From positions 1 through 64,000 of the forward strand of contig JAHHHI010000086.1 of assembly GCA_019359435.1 (NCBI GenBank): 64,000 nt of DNA, given 5' to 3'. The notes below the pieces were generated by a model. The model was not told where the DNA came from and made no database searches. It was given only the letters and a program-made list of their open reading frames with translations. Of this stretch, positions 9,235 to 18,151 are shown in pieces; positions within the stretch are counted from its first letter, which is position 1; every line of letters starts with the position of its first letter. This stretch comes from Kaiparowitsia implicata GSE-PSE-MK54-09C (GTDB lineage: Bacteria; Cyanobacteriota; Cyanobacteriia; Elainellales; Elainellaceae). Both the position numbers and the translations under genes were made by a program.

Positions 9235-10143
9235 TCATTCCACCCGAAAGCGATCGCACATCATCACCCCGGTATCACCTTGCCCGTGAAGCTGACAGCC
9301 CTCATTGGTGCAGTGGGCGCAGTGGGCGCGGGTGTGCAACTCTAGCGGTTGGCTGGTGGCATAAATGCTGATGCCCTGGCTAATAAATCCCTGCGCTTCG
9401 AGTTCTGACATGGTTTCACAGATCAAAATGGCCTTGGCGATGCCCAACTGCTGCCGAAACAGGTTGATGCGTTCCAGCGTTTTGCGAAATGAGCGATGCT
9501 CAGTCCGAATTTCGATCAGCACGCGCTCTTCTTGGCTGGTGAAGCAGGAGGGCTTGTTTTGGGCGTAAAAGTCTTTGTATTGCAGGGTGAAGGTGCCATC
9601 GGGAAAGCGGATGGTACGCATTAGTCGCAAAAACGGCTCCGATAGATTGCCGTCGCTATCGAGCGCATACCACCACGAGCGATGCCACGCCTCTTGCGGC
9701 ACGTTGATGATGGCATCCACCTGGTCTGGAGAAAAGCCCGACTGAGCCAGCAGGGCGATCGCCTGTGCCAGCGAAATATGCTGCCCTAGCACTTGGGTAT
9801 CTGACTCGCAGCGGGTTTGCGCCAGATATTGCCGATTCAGCATTCGACTGTCGGCCTGGGCGGCGATCTGCTGTTCAATGTCTTCGGGCGATCGCGCTAG
9901 GGCACAGTTTACCGCCTCAAACGCAATCACGCTATCCACCGTTCGATGCGCCTCAACCGGCACCCCAACTTTTGCGGTCACTGCGCCCACGAGATGCGGC
10001 TGCACCAGCGGCGGGGTGCATTGGGTCAGCAGGGTTTTGAGGATGTCTTCTTCGGCGATCGCCAATGCAATCTGCACGCGATCGCGCATCGAAATCGAGT
10101 GAGACGTATCATCCGGTCGGTGAGTCAACACAGTGCTAAACAT
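9235..10143 (-). CDS. Unknown protein with a C-terminal cysteine cluster
   Basis: This 302-residue protein has no family I recognise. The C-terminus carries a cysteine/histidine cluster, CAHCTNEGCQLHG and a final MMC, that could bind zinc or another metal. The middle contains basic and aromatic segments (EAWHRSWWYALDSDGNL and RTEHRSFRKTLERI). No signal peptide or membrane helix is seen, so it is probably cytoplasmic. ATG at 10143 is preferred over an upstream TTG at 10170. The gene stands alone on its strand, divergent from the RidA-like gene. Confidence 0.65.
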   Translation of the reverse strand: MFSTVLTHRPDDTSHSISMRDRVQIALAIAEEDILKTLLTQCTPPLVQPHLVGAVTAKVGVPVEAHRTVDSVIAFEAVNCALARSPEDIEQQIAAQADSRMLNRQYLAQTRCESDTQVLGQHISLAQAIALLAQSGFSPDQVDAIINVPQEAWHRSWWYALDSDGNLSEPFLRLMRTIRFPDGTFTLQYKDFYAQNKPSCFTSQEERVLIEIRTEHRSFRKTLERINLFRQQLGIAKAILICETMSELEAQGFISQGISIYATSQPLELHTRAHCAHCTNEGCQLHGQGDTGVMMCDRFRVE

Positions 10144-10405
10144 ATCACCAGTCTCAAAGAACGGCTTCAACGCATGGCTAACGTATTGCCATCATTATGC
10201 AGAGCTTATTCGAGAGAGATGGAGTTCGTGGCGCTGTTTTAAGGAAATGTTGATAAAACCTCGCATTCCCTTACCATTCGTTACGCAAGCTGTTTTATTT
10301 TGTGATGTCTGATTTGGGATGCCTGATGGGATGGAAACCCGACTAGGCTAACTGTGGGGGAGGCCAAACAGGCGATCGCCCCCGCTTATTTTGCAGGAGG
10401 AGCGC

Positions 10406-10783
10406 ATGGCGCGGCGTCTAATCTCGTCGGGGTCTTGGTTTGAGGAACAGGTCGGCTACTCTAGAGCCGTGGTTGATGGAGACTGGGTATTTGTGTCGGG
10501 CACAACCGGGTTTGACTATCCATCGATGACCATTGCCGATGATGTGGTGGAGCAAGCAGAGCAGTGCTTCAAAAATATTGAGGCGGCTCTCACCGCTGCC
10601 GATTGCTCGTTTCAACACGTGGTACGGGTTCACATTATCGTGCCGAACCGAGAAGACTTTGAACCCTGCTGGCCTGTGTTTCGCAAATATTTAGGGGAGG
10701 TGCGCCCTGCCTCGATGGTGTGGGTGGCGGGTCTGGCAGACCCCCGCATGCGGATTGAGATTGAAGTGACGGCTCGGCGCTAG
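10406..10783 (+). CDS. RidA/YjgF family protein
   Basis: This 125-residue protein fits the RidA (YjgF/YER057c/UK114) family. True members hydrolyse reactive enamine/imine intermediates released by pyridoxal-phosphate enzymes; other branches have different or unknown activities. Family features include the strand GDWVFVSGTTGFD, the helix EQAEQCFKNIEAALTAA, VVRVHIIVPN, and the C-terminal RPASMVWVAGLADPRMRIEIEVTA with its conserved arginine. ATG at 10406 is chosen because AGGAGG lies 5 bases upstream. An in-frame TTG at 10391 is unlikely. It is a single gene. Confidence 0.88.
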   Translation: MARRLISSGSWFEEQVGYSRAVVDGDWVFVSGTTGFDYPSMTIADDVVEQAEQCFKNIEAALTAADCSFQHVVRVHIIVPNREDFEPCWPVFRKYLGEVRPASMVWVAGLADPRMRIEIEVTARR

Positions 10784-11184
10784 TCGCGCTTCTGTTGCGC
10801 TTCTGGTGGGGCGATCGCCCTAACTCCACCCCAAAATCCCTACGTCATCTCTACTTTGTATTGTGGAATACCGACAACCGAGAATCTACTACATATAGTT
10901 TGAGAGCTACAAGTCCACACCTAGATATAGCGTTTTGATCATCCATCAGGGGCTTGTTCGCCAGACTCATTACAAGCGCTAGCCGAGGGCGCTAATCCGC
11001 AACATTGGCGGCGTTCTCCGTTGTTGTAGTGCCGGTTCAGCTTTGAGTTCGAGGGTGCGATCGCACCCATGTTTGTCGCTCTGTGCAGTTCAGTCCCGTC
11101 GGGGCTAATGTTGCGCAGCCATTAATGACGAGATGCTGTCTGTAGCGTTTCGCTATTTTGCACACCTTACCGTTCAAATTTACT
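10784..11184. other. Gene-free spacer with HIP1 palindromes
   Basis: About 400 bases separate the RidA gene from the next small gene. Two HIP1-centred palindromes are visible, near 10810 and 11056. I see no open reading frame, RNA gene or clear terminator that I can support. Confidence 0.35.
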
Positions 11185-11436
11185 ATGGCTTATCAACATC
11201 AGTTAAATCCTTGGGTTATTCATCAGCTTTTGCCAAGCCTAAAGCAGCACACCATTGCTCGCTTTCGCAGTCGTGCCGAGGCTGAGGGCTATGTCAAGGT
11301 GGTGACACGCCTAACGCCGAATGCCAAGTTTGCGATCGCCTTCGATGCAGGCAGCGCTAGTCCTACAAAATCCACCGCCAAACCTGCAGCAACGCCTTCT
11401 ATGCCCTCAGCCAAGGTGAAGGTGTCGATCAGCTAG
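11185..11436 (+). CDS. Small basic protein of unknown function, SPOR-like core
   Basis: This frame encodes 83 residues starting MAYQHQLNPWVIHQLLPSL. The core (LKQHTIARFRSRAEAEGYVKVVTRLTPNAKFAIAFD, about residues 20-54) has the beta-alpha-beta look of a SPOR-like or small RNA-binding fold. The tail is a low-complexity Ala/Pro/Ser/Lys segment. Similar short proteins occur in cyanobacteria, but I know no function. An in-frame TTG at 11158 is less likely than the ATG at 11185. A strong hairpin (11484-11514) follows and could terminate the transcript. Confidence 0.55.
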   Translation: MAYQHQLNPWVIHQLLPSLKQHTIARFRSRAEAEGYVKVVTRLTPNAKFAIAFDAGSASPTKSTAKPAATPSMPSAKVKVSIS

Positions 11437-11483
11437 GGTGAGTTACAGTTAAAGAAAATTCCTACCAATGAGCAGCATCCCAT

Positions 11484-11514
11484 CCAAAGCCCCTCGCAGT
11501 GCGAGGGGCTTTGG
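11484..11514 (+). terminator. GC-rich hairpin after the small gene, possible terminator
   Basis: A perfect 15-base-pair stem (arms 11484-11498 and 11500-11514, CCAAAGCCCCTCGCA and its complement) lies 48 bases after the stop codon at 11436. The following GGCGTGTTT is only weakly T-rich, so intrinsic termination is plausible but not certain. Confidence 0.5.
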
Positions 11515-11627
11515 GCGTGTTTGGCCTCACGCTGCAGGGCTGCAATAACGCTTTGAACCCATGTGGTCTGAGATCAAGTACAGCTCACCTCACACTACAT
11601 CACGGTTAAACTCGGATGCCGCCTGAA

Positions 11628-12167
11628 TTAGCTAACGGTGGATGAGGGCTGGTGCTCTAGATAATGCCGCACGCCCTCGCTCATCTGCACCAGATTCGGT
11701 TCAATTTTTTTGCCTAAAAAGTCTTCTACTACCCCGCCCACCATCCCAGCCAAGAACGACGGCACTTCTTTAATTTGGCGGCTGTCAATTTTCAGCTCGC
11801 CGTTGCTTTCTATGATGGTGCCATCGCGCGTTTCTAGAAATCGGTTCAACCCGTTGCAAGAAACCGCGTTGGTATAGGCGTGGGTTTTGATGCGCCAGTG
11901 AGTGGTGAAGTCCGTTTCATTCCAGATGGCACTTTCTGTCCATGAGAGCATCGACTCGTTCAAGATGGCGCGTGCAGCTGCTGGAATATCCCCGCCGCCG
12001 TGCCACTCGTTCATGGTTTCGGTTTGAGCCCCCGCTTGCACCCTTGACTTCGCCACTACTTGGCGAATGTTCGGCATATAGGGAACGACCTCCATCAGGC
12101 GATCGCGATACGTCGCATAAACGAGCGATCGCGGGAAAGGAATTGTGACGCGAGTCGAAATAATCAT
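11628..12167 (-). CDS. Putative SRPBCC-fold lipid/ligand-binding protein
   Basis: This 179-residue protein begins MIISTRVTIPFPRSLVYATYRD, a pattern typical of the START/polyketide-cyclase (SRPBCC) fold: a first strand, then short helices around PRSLVYATYRDRLMEVVPYMP. A C-terminal amphipathic helix (PNLVQMSEGVRHYLEHQ) also fits, since it often closes the ligand pocket. The internal segments SWTESAIWNETDFTTHWRI and IIESNGELKID look like the curved sheet. The ligand is unknown. ATG at 12167 is preferred; an ATG 60 bases upstream adds sequence unlike the fold. It is a single leftward gene. Confidence 0.6.
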   Translation of the reverse strand: MIISTRVTIPFPRSLVYATYRDRLMEVVPYMPNIRQVVAKSRVQAGAQTETMNEWHGGGDIPAAARAILNESMLSWTESAIWNETDFTTHWRIKTHAYTNAVSCNGLNRFLETRDGTIIESNGELKIDSRQIKEVPSFLAGMVGGVVEDFLGKKIEPNLVQMSEGVRHYLEHQPSSTVS

Positions 12168-12437
12168 GAAAGCGGTGCCAAACTCTAACGAATTGTCTAG
12201 CGAGCCGATTAAAGCGACGCCACCCATGGCGTAAGGTGGTCAAACCAATAGGCCGAGAGCGATAAACAGAAAGTTGACGGATGCCCGCCAACCGTCCTAA
12301 AAATCTGCCTTAATGCTTACCTTATTTCTAGTTATGCCATTGAACGGGCATTGCTGCATCGTTAATTTGCTCGCAATGCCCGAACACATCAGGCGGTGAT
12401 ATCCATCTAGCCCTAGGCTGGTGCACAGGCCCAGCCG

Positions 12438-13145
12438 CTAGGCGCTGACTAATTCTGGCTCTGAGCGCTTGCTGTTGCGGATTCCGGCGATCGCCTCAGC
12501 ATAGTCACTTGCGCCAAATACAGCAGACCCCGCAACAATGGCGTTGGCCCCCGCTTCTAGCACTTGCCAGGTATTGTTCACCTTTAAGCCACCATCCACT
12601 TCAATCCAGGGATCTAGCCCACGCGCATCGCACATCTCACGCAGCTTGCGAATTTTGGGCACCACCGTAGGAATAAAGCTCTGCCCACCAAAGCCGGGGT
12701 TAACGCTCATGATCAGCACTAGGTCACAGACTTCTAGCACATAGTCAATGAGTTCTAAGGGGGTGGAGGGGTTGAGGACAACTCCAGCCTTTTTCCCCAT
12801 CTCGCGAATTTGGCAGAGGGTGCGGTGCAGGTGGGGCGACGCGTTGTGCTCGGCGTGAACCGAGATGATGTCGGCACCGGCGTTGGCAAAGTCTTCTACA
12901 TACTTCTCGGGTTCCACAATCATCAAATGCACATCCAGTGGCTTCTCAGTATAGGGACGGATGGCTTTGACGATCAGGGGGCCAATGGTGATGTTGGGCA
13001 CAAAGCGACCATCCATCACATCCACATGAATCCAGTCGGCTCCAGCGCGATCGATGGCTTGAATTTCCTCACCCAGTCGGCTGAAGTCTGCGGATAGGAT
13101 GGAGGGCGCGATTACGGTTTGTTTGGTGGGCGAGGCTTGTGTCAT
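12438..13145 (-). CDS. rpe: Ribulose-phosphate 3-epimerase
   Basis: This 235-residue TIM-barrel enzyme interconverts ribulose 5-phosphate and xylulose 5-phosphate in the Calvin cycle and pentose phosphate pathway. The family signatures are clear: [13 protein letters not shown] near the N-terminus, [12 protein letters not shown] with metal-binding His40 and Asp42, [26 protein letters not shown], and [10 protein letters not shown] with the second catalytic aspartate. The phosphate-binding [12 protein letters not shown] completes the barrel. Length is normal for the family. The gene stands alone, with the spacer from 13146 probably holding its promoter. Confidence 0.97.
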   Translation of the reverse strand: MTQASPTKQTVIAPSILSADFSRLGEEIQAIDRAGADWIHVDVMDGRFVPNITIGPLIVKAIRPYTEKPLDVHLMIVEPEKYVEDFANAGADIISVHAEHNASPHLHRTLCQIREMGKKAGVVLNPSTPLELIDYVLEVCDLVLIMSVNPGFGGQSFIPTVVPKIRKLREMCDARGLDPWIEVDGGLKVNNTWQVLEAGANAIVAGSAVFGASDYAEAIAGIRNSKRSEPELVSA

Positions 13146-13518
13146 GGCGTAGGGTATCTCCTAGGTATGCGGCTTAGTAAGGTATGCGGCTTGGTTAAGG
13201 ATAGAGCGTTGGCTAATGGAGTCTTGGCCTGCGGGTCTAACCGGGTTGGAACTAGGTATGGGGGATGCAATAGGGTAAACGATGCCGTTGTGGTTGCTCA
13301 GGTAGAGCGCGCTCACGAGGCAGAGCACACACTAGATTCAGTGTGGCGTAAATCTTTCTGGTATTTAGTCTAACAAACTGTGATCCCCGGTATTGATGAA
13401 GCTAGAGTTAAGCCAGTGTAATTCTCACCCGCTGCACCCTCGGTTCCAGTAGTTTTGAGAATAGCCCTAAGGTAACGTCAGGCCAGCAGACGCCTAAACC
13501 CGTATTACCCCCGAATCC
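13146..13518. other. Spacer upstream of rpe
   Basis: This stretch lies between the start of leftward rpe and the inverted-repeat element at 13519. A short imperfect direct repeat around GGTATGCGGCTT occurs near 13165-13195. No gene or clear promoter box can be supported. Confidence 0.3.
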
Positions 13519-13654
13519 CTAGGGGCTGTCATCAATTAGCCGCTAATGGCCCAGCAATGAACGGTCACAGCCCCTAGCCTGGTTTTCTAGGAGCGGGCGT
13601 GGCAACGCTCCTAGAAAACCAGGCTTTTGGTCGGAATTGATGACACGCCCTAAG
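13519..13654. mobile_element. MITE-like element with terminal inverted repeats and an internal hairpin
   Basis: The ends are imperfect inverted repeats: CTAGGGGCTGTCATCAATT at 13519-13537 and the complement of CTTAGGGCGTGTCATCAATT at 13635-13654. Inside lies a perfect 20-base-pair hairpin (arms 13576-13595 and 13606-13625, loop of 10). At 136 bases with no coding capacity it looks like a miniature inverted-repeat element mobilised by a transposase encoded elsewhere. GGGCGTGTCATCAATT-type ends resemble those of cyanobacterial insertion sequences, but the family is not assigned. Confidence 0.65.
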
Positions 13655-13920
13655 AAAAAAACCTATGGGCAAGCCTAAAACCCTTGCTCGTCCGACTTTT
13701 TGGTTCTTTGTATCTGTCTGCCTTCCGACGTTGAAGACTGGGGCTAAATTAGCAAACTTAGTAGATCTGAACAAACAAAGATTTTTGGGAAGTTTAGACT
13801 GTGCCCACTTATTTCACTCTCTTCTTTTCAGTCTCTTCTTTTCAGTTCGTATCTATATTTTTTCCGATTCATATCTTTCAGCCTAATAGGGTTCAACTAG
13901 CAAATCAGGAGTCGTTGGGT

Positions 13921-15537
13921 ATGACGCGAGGGCAACAGGTGGTGAGGGTAGGGGCTGGGGCGATCGCCCTATTGTCGTTGTTGGGGGGGGTGCGGGCGAT
14001 CGCCCTAAATTCCTCTGTGGGCGATCGGGGCATTGATGCCCTACGACTGCACCAAGCTCCCTATTCTCTGACTGGACGCAAAATTGCGATTGGGCAGGTT
14101 GAAATTGGTCGCCCAGCCCAGTTTGGGCTCGATAAAACCGCTAGCCAGAACTTTGCCGTGCGTCCCTGGCAGGCTTTATTTCGCACCCGCCAATCTGACC
14201 CGAATGAGAATGTGGATCGCCATGCGGCCAGCGTTGCCAGCGTCATGATTAGCAATGACAAGGCGTTTCGGGGGGTGGCTCCCGATGCACGGCTGCATGC
14301 AGCGGCAGCAGGCTCTCTGCGCGAAGGCGGGCAAATGTATGAATGCCAGGCATCTCAGGCCGTGGCGCAGCAAAATGGCGGGGATGTTCGCGCCATCAAC
14401 TTTAGCTTTGGCGAGTCGCTGCTGCGCGACCCGCGTCCCGACGCCATGCTAGATGGCAATGCCCTTCTGACCCAGTGCATTGACTGGTCAGCGCGCGTGC
14501 ACAATGTGCTGTATGTGATTGCGGGCAATCAGGGGCAGGGCGGCATCCCCATTCCCACTGACAACTTTAACGGAATGGTCATTGCCAACTCTATCGAAAT
14601 GGATGGGGTGTTTCGCAAAGTGAGCTTTGCCGACCTGGGCAGCGAGCCGCCGTTGTTGCCCAATCGCCCCAGTGAGAGCAACGTGGGGCCGCGCCGCTCG
14701 GTGACGCTGACGGCCCCAGGCACCCAACTGCGCACCATTGATGCGGATGGATCTGCCTCTCAAAGTCGCCAAACTGGCACTAGCTTTGCGGCACCTCATG
14801 TGGTGGCAACGGTGGCGCTGCTGCAAGAATGGGGCGATCGCCAACTGGCTGCTCAAGTGCCCCAGTGGAGCCTGGATGCTCGTCGTCATGAAGTGATGAA
14901 AGCGGTGCTGATGAACGCAGCCGATAAGCTGCAAGATACAGGGGATGGATTGACGTTGGGCATGAGCCGCACCGCTGTAGATCAGCGCAATCAAGACTGG
15001 CTCTCTGCCGATGCCTTTCTCGATGAAACCAAACCCCTGAATGCCAACTTGGGGACGGGGCATCTCAATGCCTACCGTGCCTGGCAGCAGTTTTCGGCGG
15101 GGCAGTGGTCTGCCGCTGCGCCAGTTGCTCCTATCGGCTGGGACTACAGCACCGTGGGCAGCGGAACCGATGCGCCAGTCTTCCGCGATTACGAAATTGA
15201 GCAACCGCTGCAGGCGGGCAGTTATGTGTCGGCGTCTCTCGCATGGAATCGGCATATAGAGCTGAACGATGCCAACAGGGATGGCGGCTATACCATCAGC
15301 GAACGCTTTGTCGATCGCGGCTTAAACATCCTCGATCTATACTTGATGCCCATCGATGAGGCCGATCCAGCCAACCGGATTCGCGGCTCGTTTAGCGATG
15401 TGGATAGCGTGGAGCATATTTTCCATCCTGTGCCCAAAACCGGGCGCTACAAACTGCGTGTGGTGTTTCGGCAACAGGTCAACGACCCCGTTCAGCCCTA
15501 TGCCTTAGCTTGGTGGACGGCTCCGGCACAGCCCTAA
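13921..15537 (+). CDS. Secreted subtilisin-like (S8) protease-fold protein with altered first catalytic residue
   Basis: This 538-residue protein starts with a signal-like helix (MTRGQQVVRVGAGAIALLSLL). It has the S8 peptidase plan: the His block VDRHAASVASVM (His101), the oxyanion block VIAGNQG (Asn203) and the Ser block GTSFAAPHV (Ser288). The block that normally holds the catalytic Asp reads IAIGQVEIG, with Glu61 in that position, so activity is uncertain. The C-terminal ~200 residues look like a beta-sandwich of the P-proprotein type, with a calcium-loop-like NDANRDGGYTISE. ATG at 13921 follows AGGAG by 9 bases, favouring it over ATG 13801. It is probably exported. Confidence 0.8.
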   Translation: MTRGQQVVRVGAGAIALLSLLGGVRAIALNSSVGDRGIDALRLHQAPYSLTGRKIAIGQVEIGRPAQFGLDKTASQNFAVRPWQALFRTRQSDPNENVDRHAASVASVMISNDKAFRGVAPDARLHAAAAGSLREGGQMYECQASQAVAQQNGGDVRAINFSFGESLLRDPRPDAMLDGNALLTQCIDWSARVHNVLYVIAGNQGQGGIPIPTDNFNGMVIANSIEMDGVFRKVSFADLGSEPPLLPNRPSESNVGPRRSVTLTAPGTQLRTIDADGSASQSRQTGTSFAAPHVVATVALLQEWGDRQLAAQVPQWSLDARRHEVMKAVLMNAADKLQDTGDGLTLGMSRTAVDQRNQDWLSADAFLDETKPLNANLGTGHLNAYRAWQQFSAGQWSAAAPVAPIGWDYSTVGSGTDAPVFRDYEIEQPLQAGSYVSASLAWNRHIELNDANRDGGYTISERFVDRGLNILDLYLMPIDEADPANRIRGSFSDVDSVEHIFHPVPKTGRYKLRVVFRQQVNDPVQPYALAWWTAPAQP

Positions 15538-15665
15538 CGGCTAACGCTCATTCGCCAACAAGTTTCTTAAACGGGATGGGCGATCGCCCCCAATCGATCT
15601 CGGTGGTGTGGCATTCTGGAATATGCGTCGATTTCGCCACATTTTTTAGACAGGCAGGAAGGGCA

Positions 15666-16814
15666 ATGGACAATAAATTGATGCTGATGATTCCGGGGCC
15701 GACCCCGGTGCCGGAACCCGTGCTATTGGCGATGGCAAAGCATCCCATCGGGCACCGCAGCGGCGAGTTTAGCCAAATCATGGCAGAGGTGACGGCAGGG
15801 CTGAAGTGGCTGCACCAAACTCAGCATGATGTCTTGGTTCTGGCATCGAGCGGCACGGGGGCCATGGAAGCCGGAATGATCAACTTCCTGAGTGCGGGCG
15901 ATCGCGTGTTGGTGGGCAGCAATGGCAAGTTTGGCGATCGCTGGGCCAAGGTGGCCCAAGCCTATGGTCTGCAGGTAGACACCATCACCGCTGAATGGGG
16001 CAAGGCGCTCGACCCAGAGGAATTCCGCACTCGGCTTGACGCCGATACCAGCCGCTCCATTAAAGCGGTTGTGGTCACCCATAGCGAAACCTCGACTGGC
16101 GTGCTGAACGACCTGAAAACCATCAGCGGCTATGTGCGATCGCACGGTGCATTGATGCTCGTGGATGCCGTCACCAGCCTAGGCGCTGCCCACGTGCCGA
16201 TGGATGAGTGGGGGCTAGATATGGTGGCCTCAGGGTCGCAGAAGGGCTTTATGCTGCCGCCAGGGTTGGGGTTTGTAGCCGTTAGTGCGAAAGCCTGGGA
16301 GGCGTATAAAACCGCCACGCTACCCAAGTTTTACCTTGACTTGGGCAAATACAAAAAAGCTGCTGACCAAAACAGCAATCCGTTTACGCCACCCGTGACG
16401 CTGTTCTATGGGCTGCAAGTGGCGCTGAGCATGATGCAGACGGAGGGGCTAGAGGCCATTGTGGCCCGGCACCATCGCCAGATGACGGCCACCCGGGCCG
16501 CGATGCGCGCCCTCAATCTGCCTTTGTTTGCTGCTGATGCGGCTGCGAGCCCGGCGATCACCGCTGTCGCGCCCGCTGGCGTAGACGCTGAAAAAATTCG
16601 CTCGGTAATGAAGAAGCGATACGACATTCTGCTAGCGGGTGGTCAAGACCATCTCAAAGGCCAGATCTTTCGAGTTGGACACTTAGGCTTTGTGGGCGAT
16701 CGCGACATCCTTACTGCCGTAGGCAGCCTAGAAGCCACGCTAAAAGAGCTAGGCTTTGATGGTTTTACTCCGGGAGCCGGCATCAGCGCTGCCGCCGAGG
16801 TGCTAGCGGCTTAA
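15666..16814 (+). CDS. Class V aminotransferase, alanine/serine-glyoxylate type
   Basis: This 382-residue pyridoxal-phosphate enzyme resembles alanine-glyoxylate/serine-glyoxylate aminotransferases, which act in photorespiratory glycolate metabolism. Cyanobacterial homologues have often been labelled 'soluble hydrogenase small subunit', a name I would not trust. Visible features are the N-terminal IPGPTPVPEPVL, the cofactor loop ASSGTGAMEAG (60-70), THSETSTGV, VDAVTSLGA with the cofactor-binding Asp167, and GSQKGFMLPPG with the Schiff-base Lys193. ATG at 15666 follows CAGGAAGGG, a good ribosome-binding site. It is 128 bases downstream of the subtilase-like gene on the same strand. Confidence 0.9.
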   Translation: MDNKLMLMIPGPTPVPEPVLLAMAKHPIGHRSGEFSQIMAEVTAGLKWLHQTQHDVLVLASSGTGAMEAGMINFLSAGDRVLVGSNGKFGDRWAKVAQAYGLQVDTITAEWGKALDPEEFRTRLDADTSRSIKAVVVTHSETSTGVLNDLKTISGYVRSHGALMLVDAVTSLGAAHVPMDEWGLDMVASGSQKGFMLPPGLGFVAVSAKAWEAYKTATLPKFYLDLGKYKKAADQNSNPFTPPVTLFYGLQVALSMMQTEGLEAIVARHHRQMTATRAAMRALNLPLFAADAAASPAITAVAPAGVDAEKIRSVMKKRYDILLAGGQDHLKGQIFRVGHLGFVGDRDILTAVGSLEATLKELGFDGFTPGAGISAAAEVLAA

Positions 16815-16879
16815 TCACTAGACTGGGTGTTCTAGATATCTAGATAACCTGAGGTTGGAATACGCTCAAACCTCTACCT

Positions 16880-16966
16880 GACTTACGCAGTTGGACGAGT
16901 TCTGGGAGGCTGAGCCTCCCAGAACTCGTCCAAGGTTGCCAGGACGCTGCATGAAGTGCGTCAGTC
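16880..16966. mobile_element. 87-base inverted-repeat element, copy 1 (family shared with 24175-24260)
   Basis: Imperfect terminal inverted repeats GACTTACGCA (16880-16889) and TGCGTCAGTC (16957-16966) bound a perfect 20-base-pair hairpin (arms 16891-16910 and 16914-16933, loop TGA). The 3' part CCAGGACGCTGCAT is shared with the copy at 24175-24260, while the hairpin stem is completely different in sequence. It has no coding capacity. It sits between two convergent genes and could also work as a bidirectional terminator. Confidence 0.7.
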
Positions 16967-16975
16967 CTGACCCTA

Positions 16976-16993
16976 TTAACCCGAACTGAAGTT
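16976..16993. repeat. Solo end of the double-hairpin repeat family
   Basis: The 18 bases TTAACCCGAACTGAAGTT match, at 17 of 18 positions, the complement of the left end of the element at 18674. No partner end or hairpins accompany them here. The segment overlaps the stop codon of the gene at 16992-17852 by two bases, so the last part of that gene may have been altered by insertion or loss of an element. Confidence 0.5.
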
Positions 16994-17852
16994 ATGGAGC
17001 GTAGCCCGTATCGCGCAAAAACGTGGTGAGTTCGTTGAGAAACGCCTGATGTTGTGCCGCAGGATAATTCTGGCGGATGCGCTGCATGGCATCGTCGCCC
17101 TGACCTATACGGAACTTTGCCCCGGCATAGGCGGCGATCGCCCCCCGTGCAGTCTCTAGGCCAAACTCACGTCGTATCCGTTGATATTGCCCCCAAAGCT
17201 CAAACGCATTTTGATAAACGATGTCGGGGAACTCTGCGGTGACATCAACCATTTGCCCTCGGCGAAACTGCCAAATTTGAATCGGCGCAAACGATGTGGC
17301 ATAACCGCCAAACTCCCCTCGAAATCGATCGTCCAGCGCCACAAACTCACGAGCACCATCGCCGTTTAAATCGGGCAGTTGACGCGAGTCAGGTTGCCCC
17401 GTGATGTCGTCCAGCCAGTAGCCGCTCGTATAGTTGCCCCAAAAATGGGCAATGGATTGGTATTGCTGCGTTTGCGGTTCGTAATAGTAAATGAACGTCG
17501 AGGCACAGCACCGTGCCCCAGCCTCTGCTAAATCGACTAAAATTTCGGGTTCTCCGCTAGCATCTAGATCTAGCACTTTGACATCAGCAGAGATGCCGCG
17601 TACCGGAAACGACGGATCGTAGGTAGATAATTGCTCAACCGGAAGGGGCGATCGCATCACTTGTCTGCCCTGCCGCACCACCCCCAACTCAAAATTGCTC
17701 AGCAGCCCAGCCTCATTCTGTTGAAACTGTAGCTCTGCACTGACGGGGACATCTGATTCTGATGAACGTGCCCGCAGGCGCACCGGAACCGCTTGTCCCG
17801 CCGTCATCATCAGCATCCATCCCACCAGCGTTAGCCCTGCCAGTGCCCTCAT
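16992..17852 (-). CDS. Exported protein with calcium-loop-like repeats, unknown function
   Basis: This 286-residue protein starts with a signal peptide (MRALAGLTLVGWMLMMTAGQA) and is probably periplasmic or secreted. Two segments, LDLDASGEPEILVDL and PDLNGDGAREFVALD, match the D-x-[DN]-x-[DSG]-G-x-x-[DE] calcium-binding loops seen in FG-GAP/VCBS-type beta-propellers and dockerin-like proteins. A CC pair (ARCCAST) lies between them. The C-terminal third is helical. Function is unknown; binding of a surface ligand or calcium is plausible. Its stop codon overlaps a solo repeat end at 16976-16993. Confidence 0.7.
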   Translation of the reverse strand: MRALAGLTLVGWMLMMTAGQAVPVRLRARSSESDVPVSAELQFQQNEAGLLSNFELGVVRQGRQVMRSPLPVEQLSTYDPSFPVRGISADVKVLDLDASGEPEILVDLAEAGARCCASTFIYYYEPQTQQYQSIAHFWGNYTSGYWLDDITGQPDSRQLPDLNGDGAREFVALDDRFRGEFGGYATSFAPIQIWQFRRGQMVDVTAEFPDIVYQNAFELWGQYQRIRREFGLETARGAIAAYAGAKFRIGQGDDAMQRIRQNYPAAQHQAFLNELTTFLRDTGYAP

Positions 17853-18151
17853 GCTAAACTCCTCAGCGAAAATCCACTACATCCACGCCTAGTTTAGCCG
17901 CAGTGCTACGAAAATCTATCCCGGTCTCCCCTCTGCGAAAGTAATTCTAAGCTCTTAAGCTCTCTTTAAAGTTAGTTCAGCAATGCCGGAAGGCAGGAAG
18001 GTGCAAAGAAACAAAAGGTCTAGCTACCAAGGGTTTCAGCCTTACCCATGACTTTGTTTACTAAGAGCGGCTGACCCGTGCTGCCCACCGTGTCAGGCCC
18101 GTCAGAAACTTCAAGCTCTTGTTGACTTGATCCCTCAACCTGTACCTAAGA
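17853..18151. other. Spacer before the hairpin block
   Basis: This stretch should carry the promoter of the leftward exported-protein gene. No open frame or RNA gene is supported. It runs directly into the first double-hairpin element at 18152. Confidence 0.3.

Noticed and set aside
14488-15255. Long leftward open frame of about 255 codons
   Set aside because: It lies entirely opposite the subtilase-like gene, has no family features, and is explained by the GC-rich codon bias of that gene.
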